From contig JAXDJO010000003.1 of NCBI GenBank assembly GCA_034667525.1, positions 124,001 to 188,000 of the forward strand: 64,000 bases of DNA. Reading direction: 5' to 3'. Made by a program: the position numbers and the translations under genes. How positions within the stretch are numbered: the stretch's first letter is position 1; every line of letters starts with the position of its first letter. Source of the DNA: DATAPE01 sp034667525 (lineage in GTDB: Bacteria > Actinomycetota > CADDZG01 > WHSQ01). Below the pieces are notes generated by a model. The model had not been told where the DNA came from. It saw only the letters and a program-made list of their open reading frames with translations, and searched no databases. Positions 17,878-26,486 of the stretch are shown one piece after another.

Positions 17878-17916
17878 CCAGGTCGATGGACGAGCAACGG
17901 AACGATTTCGACCTGG
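17878..17916. promoter_or_regulatory. 9-bp inverted repeat overlapping the M23 gene's ribosome binding site
   Basis: CCAGGTCGA at 17878-17886 is exactly mirrored by TCGACCTGG at 17908-17916, 21 nt apart. The second arm runs into the GGGAGG that serves the M23 gene. In RNA it could form a hairpin hiding the Shine-Dalgarno; in DNA it could be an operator. I see no match to the ydaO c-di-AMP riboswitch that sits ahead of some actinobacterial wall hydrolases. Confidence 0.45.
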
Positions 17917-17931
17917 GAGGTCAATGAGGGC

Positions 17932-18843
17932 GTGGGAGCTACAACGCGGAGGACAAAAGCGCCGGGGCCAGCTCGCCTGGGCCTGGCCGTCGCCACCGCG
18001 CTGGCCATGGCTTTCTCGCTGTCGGGGCTTGCCCTTGCGAACGAGCTCCCCAAGAAAGAGCCTCGCGCCACTCCGCCCCTCTTCGTGTCGGGTCCGGCTC
18101 TGGTCCCCCGATCGAGCAGGACACCTCCTCCCACGCGCCCGGAGCTGGCGCGGCCCCGCGTTCCCGGCGGTGGCCACAAAAGGTCGCGGCCCGCTTCGAA
18201 GCCCCTCTACAGGTTGCCGGTCGCCCGCCACCTCATACATCGCTCCGAGCTGGATAGCCCCCACCACGATTACCCCGCCTGGGACCTGCCGCTTCCGGTC
18301 GGAACCAGGGTCGTTGCCGTTCGGGCCGGCAGCGTGAAGGAGATCACTTCTTCGGGAAGGTGTGGAAACGGGGTAGTGGTGATCAGCCCCGACGACTACA
18401 CCTATACGTACTGCCACGGCTCGGCGATCCGCGTGCGAGCGGGCAGCAGGGTAGCGGCCGGACAGCTCTTGATGCTGAGCGGCGACAGCGGACACTCGAA
18501 GGGGCCCCACCTGCACCTTCAGATCGAGAGTCCCGCGGGCGTACTGCTGTGTCCCCAGTCTTTGGTCACGTCGTGGTTCAACGGGGGCCAGAAGGGCCCC
18601 GCCACCGCGATCTCAACCGGATGCTTCTACCTCACCGCGCGCCACCCGAAGCATCTCCACAACCATCACCCCACCTCGCCGGGTCGCGGTGTCTCGCAGG
18701 AGGGTTCGACCTCAGGGGTAACGCGACCCGCGGGCTCCGGCCCCAAAAAGCCGGCCCCGCAGCCGAGCATCTCCCCCGCACCTCGGCCTACCGCGACCGC
18801 CACGCCTACGCCCCTGCCCACGCCGAGCCCGAGTCTCACGTAG
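17932..18843 (+). CDS. Secreted M23 (LytM-type) peptidase
   Basis: The 303-residue product has a signal-type hydrophobic segment (about 17-37), a Pro-rich linker, and an M23 domain (about 95-205) with the zinc motifs H-x6-D in H-H-D-Y-P-A-W-D and H-L-H-L near residue 198. The C-terminus is a long Pro/Thr/Ser-rich tail. It would act on cell-wall peptides outside the membrane. GTG 17932 has GGGAGG 11 nt ahead; an ATG at 17924 is in another frame. Regulation may involve the inverted repeat upstream. Confidence 0.85.
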   Translation: MGATTRRTKAPGPARLGLAVATALAMAFSLSGLALANELPKKEPRATPPLFVSGPALVPRSSRTPPPTRPELARPRVPGGGHKRSRPASKPLYRLPVARHLIHRSELDSPHHDYPAWDLPLPVGTRVVAVRAGSVKEITSSGRCGNGVVVISPDDYTYTYCHGSAIRVRAGSRVAAGQLLMLSGDSGHSKGPHLHLQIESPAGVLLCPQSLVTSWFNGGQKGPATAISTGCFYLTARHPKHLHNHHPTSPGRGVSQEGSTSGVTRPAGSGPKKPAPQPSISPAPRPTATATPTPLPTPSPSLT

Positions 18844-18882
18844 AAGGTTTTCATCCCCACCGGCGCGGGTAGCCTGACACGC

Positions 18883-19050
18883 ATGTCAGAAGACGAGCCG
18901 CGGCGGCCCGAGGAGACCACGCCTCCCGGACCTCAGCCCGAAGAGACCTCCACCGACGAGCGTCCGGATTCCGCCGGCGGAGCGAAGGGCCCCGGCGTCG
19001 ATAAGAAGTCGGCGGACTCGTTCCCTGCGAGCGACCCCCCTTCCTGGTAA
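18883..19050 (+). CDS. 55-residue acidic protein with C-terminal FPASDPPSW motif
   Basis: ATG 18883 to TAA 19050 encodes a Pro/Glu/Asp-rich, probably disordered peptide ending K-S-A-D-S-F-P-A-S-D-P-P-S-W. This tail is a recognisable conserved motif of small bacterial proteins of unknown function, often near stress genes. The stop is 5 nt before the TTG of the DUF2231-Rieske gene, so the two are probably co-translated. Below the size limit of many gene finders. Confidence 0.7.
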   Translation: MSEDEPRRPEETTPPGPQPEETSTDERPDSAGGAKGPGVDKKSADSFPASDPPSW

Positions 19051-19055
19051 TCGAT

Positions 19056-19916
19056 TTGGGCCTTTACGAACTCACCGAGCGCCTCGAGAAACTCACGGGA
19101 GTCGATCCCCTCGCCTCCCGGCTGGCGGACGTGGTGGGCAAAGTGGTGCCGCCCGGTGCGGCGAAGGACGCTCTTTCCGGAACCTGGTTGGGCCATTCCC
19201 TCCATCCCGTGCTGAGCGACCTGCCGATCGGCACCTGGACCAGCGCTGCGCTCCTGGACCTGTTCGGAGGGGAGGAATCTGCTAAGGCCGCCGAGATTCT
19301 GGTGGGTATCGGGATCCTTTCTTCGCTGCCGACCGCGGCCTCGGGGGCGTCCGACTGGGCCGACACCCAGGGAGGCGAGCGCCGGGTCGGTCTTGTGCAC
19401 GCCCTTACGAACACGGCAGCTCTGGGCCTGTTGGGAGGCTCCTACTCCGCGCGCAGACGCGGGAATCAAAGGCTCGGGGTTCTGCTTGGTCTCGTAGGCA
19501 CAAGTGTGGCCACAGCCAGTGCCTACCTCGGGGGGCATCTGACGATGGGTCTGGGCGTGGGGTCCAATCAGACCGCTTTCGAAGACGGCTTTACGGAATG
19601 GACCAGCGTCGCCGACGCGGGGAGCCTCTCCGATGGCACGCCCACCAAAGTGACCCGGAACGGCACCCAGCTGGTGCTCGTGAAGCAGGGCGACCGCCTC
19701 CATGGGCTCTCCAGCCGCTGCAGCCACCTCGGCGGTCCCTTGGAGGAGGGCGATATCGACGGACGGACGATCACGTGCCCCTGGCACGCAAGCACCTTCG
19801 ACCTGGAGGACGGTTCGGTCGTGAAGGGGCCGGCACGTTGTCCCCAGCCCGCATACGAGGTGCGCGAACGAGACGGCAGGATCGAAGCGCGACTCCGGGA
19901 GAGCGTCAGGGCCTAA
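19056..19916 (+). CDS. DUF2231-Rieske iron-sulfur membrane protein
   Basis: The 286-residue product joins a DUF2231 membrane domain with four helices (about 35-165; G-H-S-L-H-P-V-L-S-D-L-P-I-G-T-W) to a C-terminal Rieske domain with C-S-H-L-G-G and C-P-W-H-A-S, the two Cys-x-His pairs of a [2Fe-2S] cluster. It is a membrane-anchored electron carrier or sensor of unknown partner. TTG 19056 has no clear Shine-Dalgarno; an in-frame ATC overlaps the previous stop (TAATC). Confidence 0.85.
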   Translation: MGLYELTERLEKLTGVDPLASRLADVVGKVVPPGAAKDALSGTWLGHSLHPVLSDLPIGTWTSAALLDLFGGEESAKAAEILVGIGILSSLPTAASGASDWADTQGGERRVGLVHALTNTAALGLLGGSYSARRRGNQRLGVLLGLVGTSVATASAYLGGHLTMGLGVGSNQTAFEDGFTEWTSVADAGSLSDGTPTKVTRNGTQLVLVKQGDRLHGLSSRCSHLGGPLEEGDIDGRTITCPWHASTFDLEDGSVVKGPARCPQPAYEVRERDGRIEARLRESVRA

Positions 19917-19920
19917 GAGC

Positions 19921-19935
19921 GAGCCGTTACGGCTC
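19921..19935. terminator. Short hairpin between convergent genes
   Basis: GAGCCG-TTA-CGGCTC lies between the Rieske gene stop (19916) and the convergent GNAT gene, overlapping the GNAT stop codon. It could serve both strands. No T-tract. Confidence 0.4.
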
Positions 19936-20415
19936 TAGCTCCTGGAAGTCTTCTGCAGTCACAGCAAATACCTCGTGGTCCTCCCACACGCCATTGATCT
20001 GCAGGTATTTCGTGGAGCGTCCTTCCCGGACGAAGCCTGCCTTCTCGAGAACTCGGCGCGAGGCGACATTGCGAGGGAGGACGGCTGCCTGCACACGGTG
20101 GAGGCCCGCCGTTACGAACGCGAACTGCAAGGTGAGTGTCACGGCCTCGGTGGCGTAACCGCGTCGCGTATGAGCTTCGTCGATGTAGTACCCGAGTGTG
20201 GCGTTCTGCCACGCTCCCCGCGACACGTTGGACAGGGCGACCCTTCCTATGAGTTCGTCGGTTTGTCTCAGAAAAACGCCGAAGGCGTACCTCGCATCGC
20301 GCCGCGCGTCTTGGAGCGCACGTTCTATCTCCTCACGCTGACCGGCGAGTGTGAAGTGACGCGCCGACTGAACCGGCTCCCATGGTTCGAAGAACCCTCT
20401 GTTCGTTGTCCTCAC
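19927..20415 (-). CDS. RimJ/RimL-type GNAT N-acetyltransferase
   Basis: The product has the acetyl-CoA segment (H-T-R-R-G-Y-A-T-E-A) and a late N-x-A-S-R-R-V-L-E-K-A-G-F, typical of ribosomal-protein-type acetyltransferases. From GTG 20415 it is 162 residues, but the conserved first strand (Y-L-R-P-L-A-L-E-D-A-P-A-L) continues in frame upstream without ATG, GTG or TTG before a stop. The true start may be CTG 20457, just past the ABC permease stop. Substrate unknown. Confidence 0.85.
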   Translation of the reverse strand: MRTTNRGFFEPWEPVQSARHFTLAGQREEIERALQDARRDARYAFGVFLRQTDELIGRVALSNVSRGAWQNATLGYYIDEAHTRRGYATEAVTLTLQFAFVTAGLHRVQAAVLPRNVASRRVLEKAGFVREGRSTKYLQINGVWEDHEVFAVTAEDFQELEP

Positions 20416-20465
20416 GCGAAAAAGGGCAGGGGCATCTTCGAGGGCAAGGGGCCGCAGGTAGACGT

Positions 20466-21287
20466 CTACGTGTACCTGCTTATGTATCCGCGGCGCCTAA
20501 AGACCTTCATCATCCGCCCGAGAAAGATGACTGCCACCACCCCCAGGGCAAGGGTGCTGAGTGCGGCGATGCCCAGCTCATCCCACTGCATACCCCTGCC
20601 GTCCACGAGGGCACGGCCCGCGTCGAAGGCGTGGGTCGTGGGCAGCAACTGTGCCAGTGGGCGGAGGAGAGCCGGCAACGCCCGGATCGGATAGAAGACA
20701 CCCGACAGTGGCATCACTGCGAACAGGACCCCCCACGCCAGGGCCTCCGCTCCACTCCCGAATCGAAAGACTAGGGCGATGACAAAAAGCGATATGACCC
20801 ACCCGGTCACGAGCAGGATCGAGATGATCGGGACCAGGCCCCATCCCAGAGCGGTGACGTTGAAGGCAAACGCGATCTGAGCGACCAGAGCTACCAAACC
20901 GACGCCGAGGGCCAGCTTCAGCAAACCGAACAGAGCGACCCCAGCTGCGTACTCCAGCTCGGTCATCGGCGTGACCATCAGGCTCAGGATGTGCCGGGAC
21001 CATGTCTCCTCGAGCACCCCCGTGGAGAGGGCGATCTGTGATTGATAGACGACATGCCACAACACAATGCCGGTGAGCAGATAGCCATAGGCGGTCCGGC
21101 CTACGCCCGGCTGCGCAGCCACGAAGGCTCCGATTGAACCGAACAACAGGACGTCCACGACCGGCCACACCGTGACGTCGAACAGACGATGGGGGCCGCG
21201 GCGGAGAACGTACGCATGGCGTCGCGCGACGGACCGTATCCGCAGCCAGGAAAGGGCGCGGTCGCCCATGACGACGCGATCGCTCAC
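20466..21287 (-). CDS. ABC-2 type transporter permease
   Basis: The 273-residue product has six hydrophobic segments and the ABC-2 membrane domain pattern of NodJ/drug exporters, including L-S-G-V-F-Y-P-I-R-A-L-P in its C-terminal half. ATG 21287 overlaps the ATPase stop (ATGA), so the two form one exporter. The substrate, a lipid, glycan or drug, cannot be told from sequence. Confidence 0.88.
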   Translation of the reverse strand: MSDRVVMGDRALSWLRIRSVARRHAYVLRRGPHRLFDVTVWPVVDVLLFGSIGAFVAAQPGVGRTAYGYLLTGIVLWHVVYQSQIALSTGVLEETWSRHILSLMVTPMTELEYAAGVALFGLLKLALGVGLVALVAQIAFAFNVTALGWGLVPIISILLVTGWVISLFVIALVFRFGSGAEALAWGVLFAVMPLSGVFYPIRALPALLRPLAQLLPTTHAFDAGRALVDGRGMQWDELGIAALSTLALGVVAVIFLGRMMKVFRRRGYISRYT

Positions 21288-22051
21288 GATGCCGGTCTAT
21301 CCGTCTCTTGCGCTCCCGTCACCATCAGGTTGTCCTCGGCCAACTGCAGGAAAACGCCTTCGAGGTCACCGCGTCCGAACTGCTCGGCCACCGCGCGAGG
21401 GGCAGCGTCGGCCACGACGCGTCCTGCAGACAGGAAGATCACTCTGTCGCACAGGGATTCGATCTCGCGCATGTTGTGGCTGGTGATCAGCAGAGCCATG
21501 TGCCATTCGGCGCAGAGCTCCTCCAACCCCTGCCTCACCCTGAGGGCGACATCTGGATCTAGGGATGCGGTGGGCTCGTCCAGGACCAGGACCTTCGGCT
21601 TATGCAGGGTGGCCTTGACTATTCCCACCAGGGTTCGCTGGCCAGATGACAGCTCGTTGCCCATCGACCGAGCGAGGTGCGCGATCCGGAAGCGCTCGAG
21701 CCCGGCTTCTATATCGGGGCGAGGGTCGCTCATACCGTAGAGCTCTCCGTACATCCTCAGGAGCTCCGAGACGCGCAGTCGATCGGGAAGCGGCATGTAG
21801 CCCGCGGAGAAGCCCACGTTCATCATCGCCTTGCTTCTGCCCTTCGGCATGCGGTGGCCCGCGATCTCCACCCAACCTTCGTCGGGCTCGATCACGCCGA
21901 GAAGCATCAACAGAGTTGTGGTCTTCCCGGCACCGTTCGGCCCCAGAAGCCCTAACCGCTCCCCGCCGCGAAGGACGAAGTCGACGCCGTCCACGGCGCG
22001 GTTGCCGCGAAAGCTCTTTACCAGTTCGTGCGCGTGCAATAACTCTTCCAT
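21284..22051 (-). CDS. ABC transporter ATP-binding protein
   Basis: The 255-residue ATPase has Walker A G-P-N-G-A-G-K-T-T, the signature L-S-S-G-Q-R, Walker B V-L-V-L-D-E-P-T and the switch His in L-L-I-T-S-H-N. One nucleotide-binding domain, pairing with the overlapping ABC-2 permease. It lies 33 nt after a large membrane protein on the same strand, which may be functionally linked. Confidence 0.92.
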   Translation of the reverse strand: MEELLHAHELVKSFRGNRAVDGVDFVLRGGERLGLLGPNGAGKTTTLLMLLGVIEPDEGWVEIAGHRMPKGRSKAMMNVGFSAGYMPLPDRLRVSELLRMYGELYGMSDPRPDIEAGLERFRIAHLARSMGNELSSGQRTLVGIVKATLHKPKVLVLDEPTASLDPDVALRVRQGLEELCAEWHMALLITSHNMREIESLCDRVIFLSAGRVVADAAPRAVAEQFGRGDLEGVFLQLAEDNLMVTGAQETDRPAS

Positions 22052-22084
22052 CCCTCAACTATCGCAGCCGCGAAGGCCGAGAGG

Positions 22085-24115
22085 CTAGAGACCTGCCGTC
22101 TGGATCGGCGCGGAGCCACACCGATAGCCCGGATAGTGCGTCGACAGCGGAAAGGAGTGGGTGCTCCCAAGGCCCAGCACCTTGTAGATGACGACCTGGC
22201 GGTTCTTGAAGACGCGCCCCAAGTACGGCTGTATGGAAAAGCCGTGGAGGTCGGCGATGAAGGTCCGCAGGTTCAAGTCGACGGGCTTGTGACGGTAAAC
22301 GACAACGTAATTGATGCCTTCACTGCGAAGGAATGGCCGGCCCTGGCCCGGATGCTGGAAGAATCTCCGTGTCTTCTTCAATAGCTTGACGATCTGATCG
22401 AGCATCTGGGGCCGGAGATGAGGTCCCATGCCCTCGGAGATGGAAGCCCGCTCGGCAAGGACCTCAAATGTTCCGCCCGTGCGCCGGTTGGACAAGATCC
22501 TGGCATTGCAGGGTGTGTTCGCCTTGATCCAGTCGAGGTAAGCGATCGTGTTCGCGGCCACCTTTTGAAGGGGGGCACTATCCGGTGTGAGGTTCGCAAG
22601 CAGTCCCACCGCTGCGGCTATGACAATGATTCCCACGATCACGTCTCCGATCTTTCGGCGCAACCACGATGCAGACGCAAGCCACTCCAAGAGAACGAGC
22701 ACAAGGATCAAGACCGGTAGCACGACGTAATCGGCCAGTCGACGCGCTCCGAATGTTGCCAGGATGTAGACGTCATAGAGGTAAGCAAAGGCAAGCGTCA
22801 CCACGACGAGATTGATCCCGCAGCCGACCGCGACGACCGCGGCAGGCTTGAGTCGGGGAGGGCAGGTCCAGATGATCAGGATGCCGATACCAAGCAGACC
22901 CAACAGGATCAAGTAAGGATTGATCCGCGAGCTCGAAGCCGGTGCATAGCCCTTGAGAAGCGCGTGCACGTAACCCTCCAAGACCGTTCGGGGAGGGTTG
23001 TACCAATGCCCGGACGAGGATCCCAGCGGCTTGGCACGCCCAGTCGTGAACAGGGCGGTGGGGTCGGCCCCCCCGACCGGTTGGTAGGTGCCGCCTCCCT
23101 TCGAGCCTCCAAAGGCGAGGTTCCCCCCAGAGAAGAAGAAGATGACTCCTGCGATGACCAACGCGGGCACGACGCTGCTTGCCAACGCGCGTCCCACCTG
23201 CAGGATCGTCCTCTCCCGTAGCGCGACAAAGAGGCAGTACCAGGCCAGCATGCCGAGAGCGACCGCGCTCGGAACCAGGTGCGTCGCCAGAGAAACGCCG
23301 AACAAGCCCCCGGCCACCAAGGCGTCCATATATCTGCGACGTTCTCGGACCGCTCGGATCGCCAGCGCCAAGGCGCTGAATGCCACCATCCGGCCGAAAG
23401 TCTCGGCACGAAAGAACTTAAGGTCGGATGTGAGCTCGTGATTACCGATGAAAGTGTTCGCGCACAGCAGCAGGACCAGCAGCGGACCGGTCCGCCGGAG
23501 ACCTAACTCGAGGCTCAGCCACCAGAGACTGAGGCTCAAACCGGTCGCGCTGATCCACGTGAGAGCACCCATCGACGGCAGCGGCTGAGAACGCAGCACC
23601 AAGATCATGCCTGCGATGAAACTGTTCAGCATCACTTTGCTGACTGTCGGCGCGTAGAGGGCCCCCCACTGCAAGCTCGCTACAGGTACGCGACCGGCAT
23701 CCGCCATCTCGACGCCGTCGCCCCAATATCTGAAAGAGGTTGTGGCCCACAGGTTCTGGAGGGGCGAGTAACTCAGTCTGACAACAGCGATCGCAATGAT
23801 CACTCCGGCCCCCACGAGCAGCGGCAGCGGATTGTCGCGGACACTCTCGAGCAGTGGTCGAAGGGAGAGCCTGGAACGGTTGCGCCATAGCGCCGCGATC
23901 CACAACGCGATCCCCGTCACGACGAGAACAGGGATGAACAATCCCGACGTCAAACTGTGTGCGGAGGCCAGAACAAATGCGATCCCCGACATCACCGAAT
24001 AACCGAGCACGACGCACAACGCGCAGCGACCTACCGATGTGAATCCGCCGAGCGGGTAGAGCGCCATGGTCGCGCCGACACCGATGAGGAGCAGCACGGC
24101 AGTTGCAGATGCCAC
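22085..24115 (-). CDS. Large polytopic membrane protein, possibly a GT-C glycosyltransferase
   Basis: From GTG 24115 the product is 676 residues with about 12 transmembrane helices followed by a soluble C-terminal domain (about 520-676). The plan resembles GT-C-fold lipid-linked sugar transferases, but I see no decisive catalytic motif. The start is uncertain: a perfect AGGAGG lies 7 nt before an in-frame ATC at 24130 and 22 nt before the GTG. It precedes the ABC exporter, which would suit an envelope-glycan role. Confidence 0.7.
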   Translation of the reverse strand: MASATAVLLLIGVGATMALYPLGGFTSVGRCALCVVLGYSVMSGIAFVLASAHSLTSGLFIPVLVVTGIALWIAALWRNRSRLSLRPLLESVRDNPLPLLVGAGVIIAIAVVRLSYSPLQNLWATTSFRYWGDGVEMADAGRVPVASLQWGALYAPTVSKVMLNSFIAGMILVLRSQPLPSMGALTWISATGLSLSLWWLSLELGLRRTGPLLVLLLCANTFIGNHELTSDLKFFRAETFGRMVAFSALALAIRAVRERRRYMDALVAGGLFGVSLATHLVPSAVALGMLAWYCLFVALRERTILQVGRALASSVVPALVIAGVIFFFSGGNLAFGGSKGGGTYQPVGGADPTALFTTGRAKPLGSSSGHWYNPPRTVLEGYVHALLKGYAPASSSRINPYLILLGLLGIGILIIWTCPPRLKPAAVVAVGCGINLVVVTLAFAYLYDVYILATFGARRLADYVVLPVLILVLVLLEWLASASWLRRKIGDVIVGIIVIAAAVGLLANLTPDSAPLQKVAANTIAYLDWIKANTPCNARILSNRRTGGTFEVLAERASISEGMGPHLRPQMLDQIVKLLKKTRRFFQHPGQGRPFLRSEGINYVVVYRHKPVDLNLRTFIADLHGFSIQPYLGRVFKNRQVVIYKVLGLGSTHSFPLSTHYPGYRCGSAPIQTAGL

Positions 24116-24227
24116 CGTTCCGGGATTGATGCAACTACCTCCTTGACGTCGCCGCGCATGATAATCAGGCGCAAAGTCTCCTGCCTCAAGGTTCGGCGAT
24201 GAGAGTCGGGATTGGGATACTGCCCTG

Positions 24228-25118
24228 ATGCTTCCACAGGCTATGAGGCTCGGCCGCCGAGGCCAGACGAGCTGGATGAGATTTCGACACTCGTCACCTT
24301 GTGCGAGCTGGCCGACCTGGGAGAAAAGATGATCACCAGAGAAGACATCAGATCCCTCTGGGCGCAACCCAATTTCGAGCTCGCTCGTGACGCCGTCGTC
24401 ATTCTGGATCAACGCAGGATCGTGGCTCGGGCCGATACTTTCCGCACGCGAGTAGAAATGAGCATCCATCCAGAGGTTCGGGGCCGCGGGATCGGAACGT
24501 GGTTGCTGCGATGGAGCGAGGACAGGGGTCGGGCCAAAGGTGACGGCAAAGTGCGACAGACCCTCTTGGACCGCGCCACCGAAGCGGGGCGATGCTCCGG
24601 GCCAATGGATACGAACCTGGTTATCTGAGCTGGGTCCTCGAGATCGCCCTCGTCGAAGAACCACCTTCACCAGAACTGCCTGCGGGCGTCGCCATCCGTG
24701 AGTTCGTCCCGGGAAAGGACGACCGGCAGGTTTATCGCGTGATCGAGAGACTCGTTCAACGAATGGCCGGACCGAGAGCCGACCTCCTTCGAGGAGTGGG
24801 CGGCAGCCGTGCTTCTGCGGTCGGATTTCGATCCCGGCTTGATCACGGTCGCGGTGGAAAGGGTGCAACCGTGGGAGCTTGCGTGGGGCTCGACTATCCC
24901 GACGAGGGAGGGTGGATCCAGCAATTGGCGGTCGCGGCATCGCACCGGAAGCGCGGCATCGCACGGGCCCTTCTACAGACGGCCTTCCACGCCTCGTGGG
25001 ACGAGAAGAGCACACGTGCGGGCTCTCCACCGATTCTCGAACCGGTGCGCTCGGCCTCTACCAGCGTGTGGGGATGCAAGTGAAAACCACCGCCACGAAC
25101 TTCATGAAGAACCTCTGA
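24228..25118 (+). pseudogene. MshD-like double-GNAT acetyltransferase, frameshifted
   Basis: The stretch encodes a tandem GNAT protein of the mycothiol-synthase type, but only across shifting frames. Reading needs one-base corrections near 24239 (GG run), 24587 (GGGG), 24748 (extra base), 24859 (AAA) and 25021 (GGG). Reassembled, it runs from M-L-P-Q-G-Y-E-A-R-P through E-M-S-I-H-P-E-V-R-G-R-G-I-G, D-S-F-N-E-W-P, I-Q-Q-L-A-V and G-L-S-T-D-S-R-T-G-A-L to a normal end. No intact ORF exceeds 163 codons. Either real decay or clustered base-calling error. Confidence 0.82.
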
Positions 25119-25265
25119 GCCCGTCCCTAAGGATTTCCGAGCCCTGCTCCCTGCCGTCTCTCCCACCAGACAGTTGGGATAGATCGACCTGTCGCGAGGA
25201 GCGCTCCCGGGTCTACCCGGCGATTCACACAGTTTTCTCATAAGCGCCTGCATAGTGTGCGGTGC

Positions 25266-26174
25266 ATGGATCCTGATGATCGTCGCCACAGCGGGCTTGT
25301 CCGCGTCCAGGAGGCTCCACCCGCCGACCCCCGCGGGCGGGCGAGCTCCAGGGGATCCCGTCTCGGCTCCTGGCTGACCACGCCCGGCCCCTTGCGGGTC
25401 CCTCAGATCACCGTGGCCTTCTGGGTGATCAAGGCGCTGTCGACTGCGATGGGCGAATCCACTTCCGATTTCCTGGTCCACGCCATGGCCCCGCAGCTCG
25501 CGGTAGTGCTTGGCTTCGTCGGATTCCTGTTCGCGCTGGCTCTTCAGTTCAGGATGGGCCGCTACGTCGCGTGGACATATTGGTTCGCAGTGGTCATGGT
25601 CGGGGTTTTCGGGACCATGGCCGCCGACGTGTTGCACGTCGGTCTCGGTGTTCCCTACACCGTCTCGTCCATCTTGTATGGGATCGTCCTGATCACGGTT
25701 TTCGTCGTCTGGCAGCGGACCGAAAAGACGCTGTCCATCCACAGCATCGACACCCCTCGGCGGGAGGCCTTCTACTGGGTCACGGTCGGAGCGACCTTCG
25801 CGATGGGCACGGCTCTGGGCGACTTCACGGCCTATACCCTCCACCTTGGCTACTTCCCCTCGGCGCTCATCTTTGCCGCAATCATCGTCATCCCCGCCGC
25901 GGGCTTCCGCTGGTTTCGGTGGAACGCGATCCTGTCCTTCTGGTTCGCCTACGTGGTCACCCGGCCTCTGGGAGCCTCCATGGCCGACGGCTTGGCCAAG
26001 CCCCAAAAGGTGAGCGGTCTTGGAGTGGGCGACGGCCCCGTGGTACTGGTGTTGGGCCTCCTCATCGTGGCCCTCGTTTCCTACCTTGCGATCACCAAGA
26101 CCGATGTGCAACCCGACCCCGCGGTCGCCCGCCTCGCTCCGGAAGCCGAGCGGCGGCCCGTTATCTCCGGATAA
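25266..26174 (+). CDS. COG4705-type membrane protein
   Basis: About 302 residues with eight or nine hydrophobic helices; it contains K-A-L-S-T-A-M-G-E-S-T-S-D and a later A-M-G-T-A-L-G-D-F, an internally repeated pattern typical of COG4705 membrane-anchored proteins. Function unknown. The start may be GTG 25257 or ATG 25266; neither has a clear ribosome binding site. It ends just before a hairpin and the convergent tRNA. Confidence 0.8.
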   Translation: MDPDDRRHSGLVRVQEAPPADPRGRASSRGSRLGSWLTTPGPLRVPQITVAFWVIKALSTAMGESTSDFLVHAMAPQLAVVLGFVGFLFALALQFRMGRYVAWTYWFAVVMVGVFGTMAADVLHVGLGVPYTVSSILYGIVLITVFVVWQRTEKTLSIHSIDTPRREAFYWVTVGATFAMGTALGDFTAYTLHLGYFPSALIFAAIIVIPAAGFRWFRWNAILSFWFAYVVTRPLGASMADGLAKPQKVSGLGVGDGPVVLVLGLLIVALVSYLAITKTDVQPDPAVARLAPEAERRPVISG

Positions 26175-26182
26175 TCGATGCT

Positions 26183-26196
26183 GGGACCTCGGTCCC
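26183..26196. terminator. Hairpin between the COG4705 gene and tRNA-Thr
   Basis: GGGACC-TC-GGTCCC, a perfect 6-bp stem 8 nt after the COG4705 stop and about 45 nt beyond the 3' end of the convergent tRNA. Could terminate either or both. No T-tract. Confidence 0.4.
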
Positions 26197-26240
26197 GGTC
26201 CCGGGGGTGGACGGCAAGGGCGCCAAGGTGCCGGTGAGGG

Positions 26241-26316
26241 TGGAGCCGGGGAGGAGAATCGAACTCCTGACCTGCTCATTACGAGTGAGCCGCTCTACCG
26301 ACTGAGCTACCCCGGC
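26241..26316 (-). tRNA. tRNA-Thr (anticodon CGT)
   Basis: On the minus strand 76 nt fold as a complete cloverleaf: 7-bp acceptor GCCGGGG/CCCCGGC, D-arm GCTC/GAGC, anticodon stem GCTCA/TGAGC around C-T-C-G-T-A-A, variable loop of 5, T-arm AGGAG/CTCCT with TTCGATT, discriminator T and an encoded CCA. Anticodon CGT reads ACG (Thr). It stands alone. Confidence 0.97.
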
Positions 26317-26486
26317 GGAAGGTCCGCGGTGCGACGCGGCTTCCGGCCTCATCCTTGCAGATGGCGCCCTTCGCCCGAGGCCGGCGGGTGAGGGCGGAGT
26401 CAACCGAGGCCCGGCGATCTGCGCTTCTGCGGCGAAGGGTTCGGAGAGCAGGTCGTGGGGGCTAATCTCGGCCACCGTGATGTCTC

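Noticed and set aside
17777..17931. Possible c-di-AMP (ydaO-type) riboswitch ahead of the M23 hydrolase
   Set aside because: Such riboswitches precede some actinobacterial wall hydrolases, but the conserved blocks are not visible here; only the simple inverted repeat is supported.
23442..24134. TTG 24134 as the start of the large membrane protein
   Set aside because: It follows the Shine-Dalgarno too closely and is out of frame with the hydrophobic reading frame.
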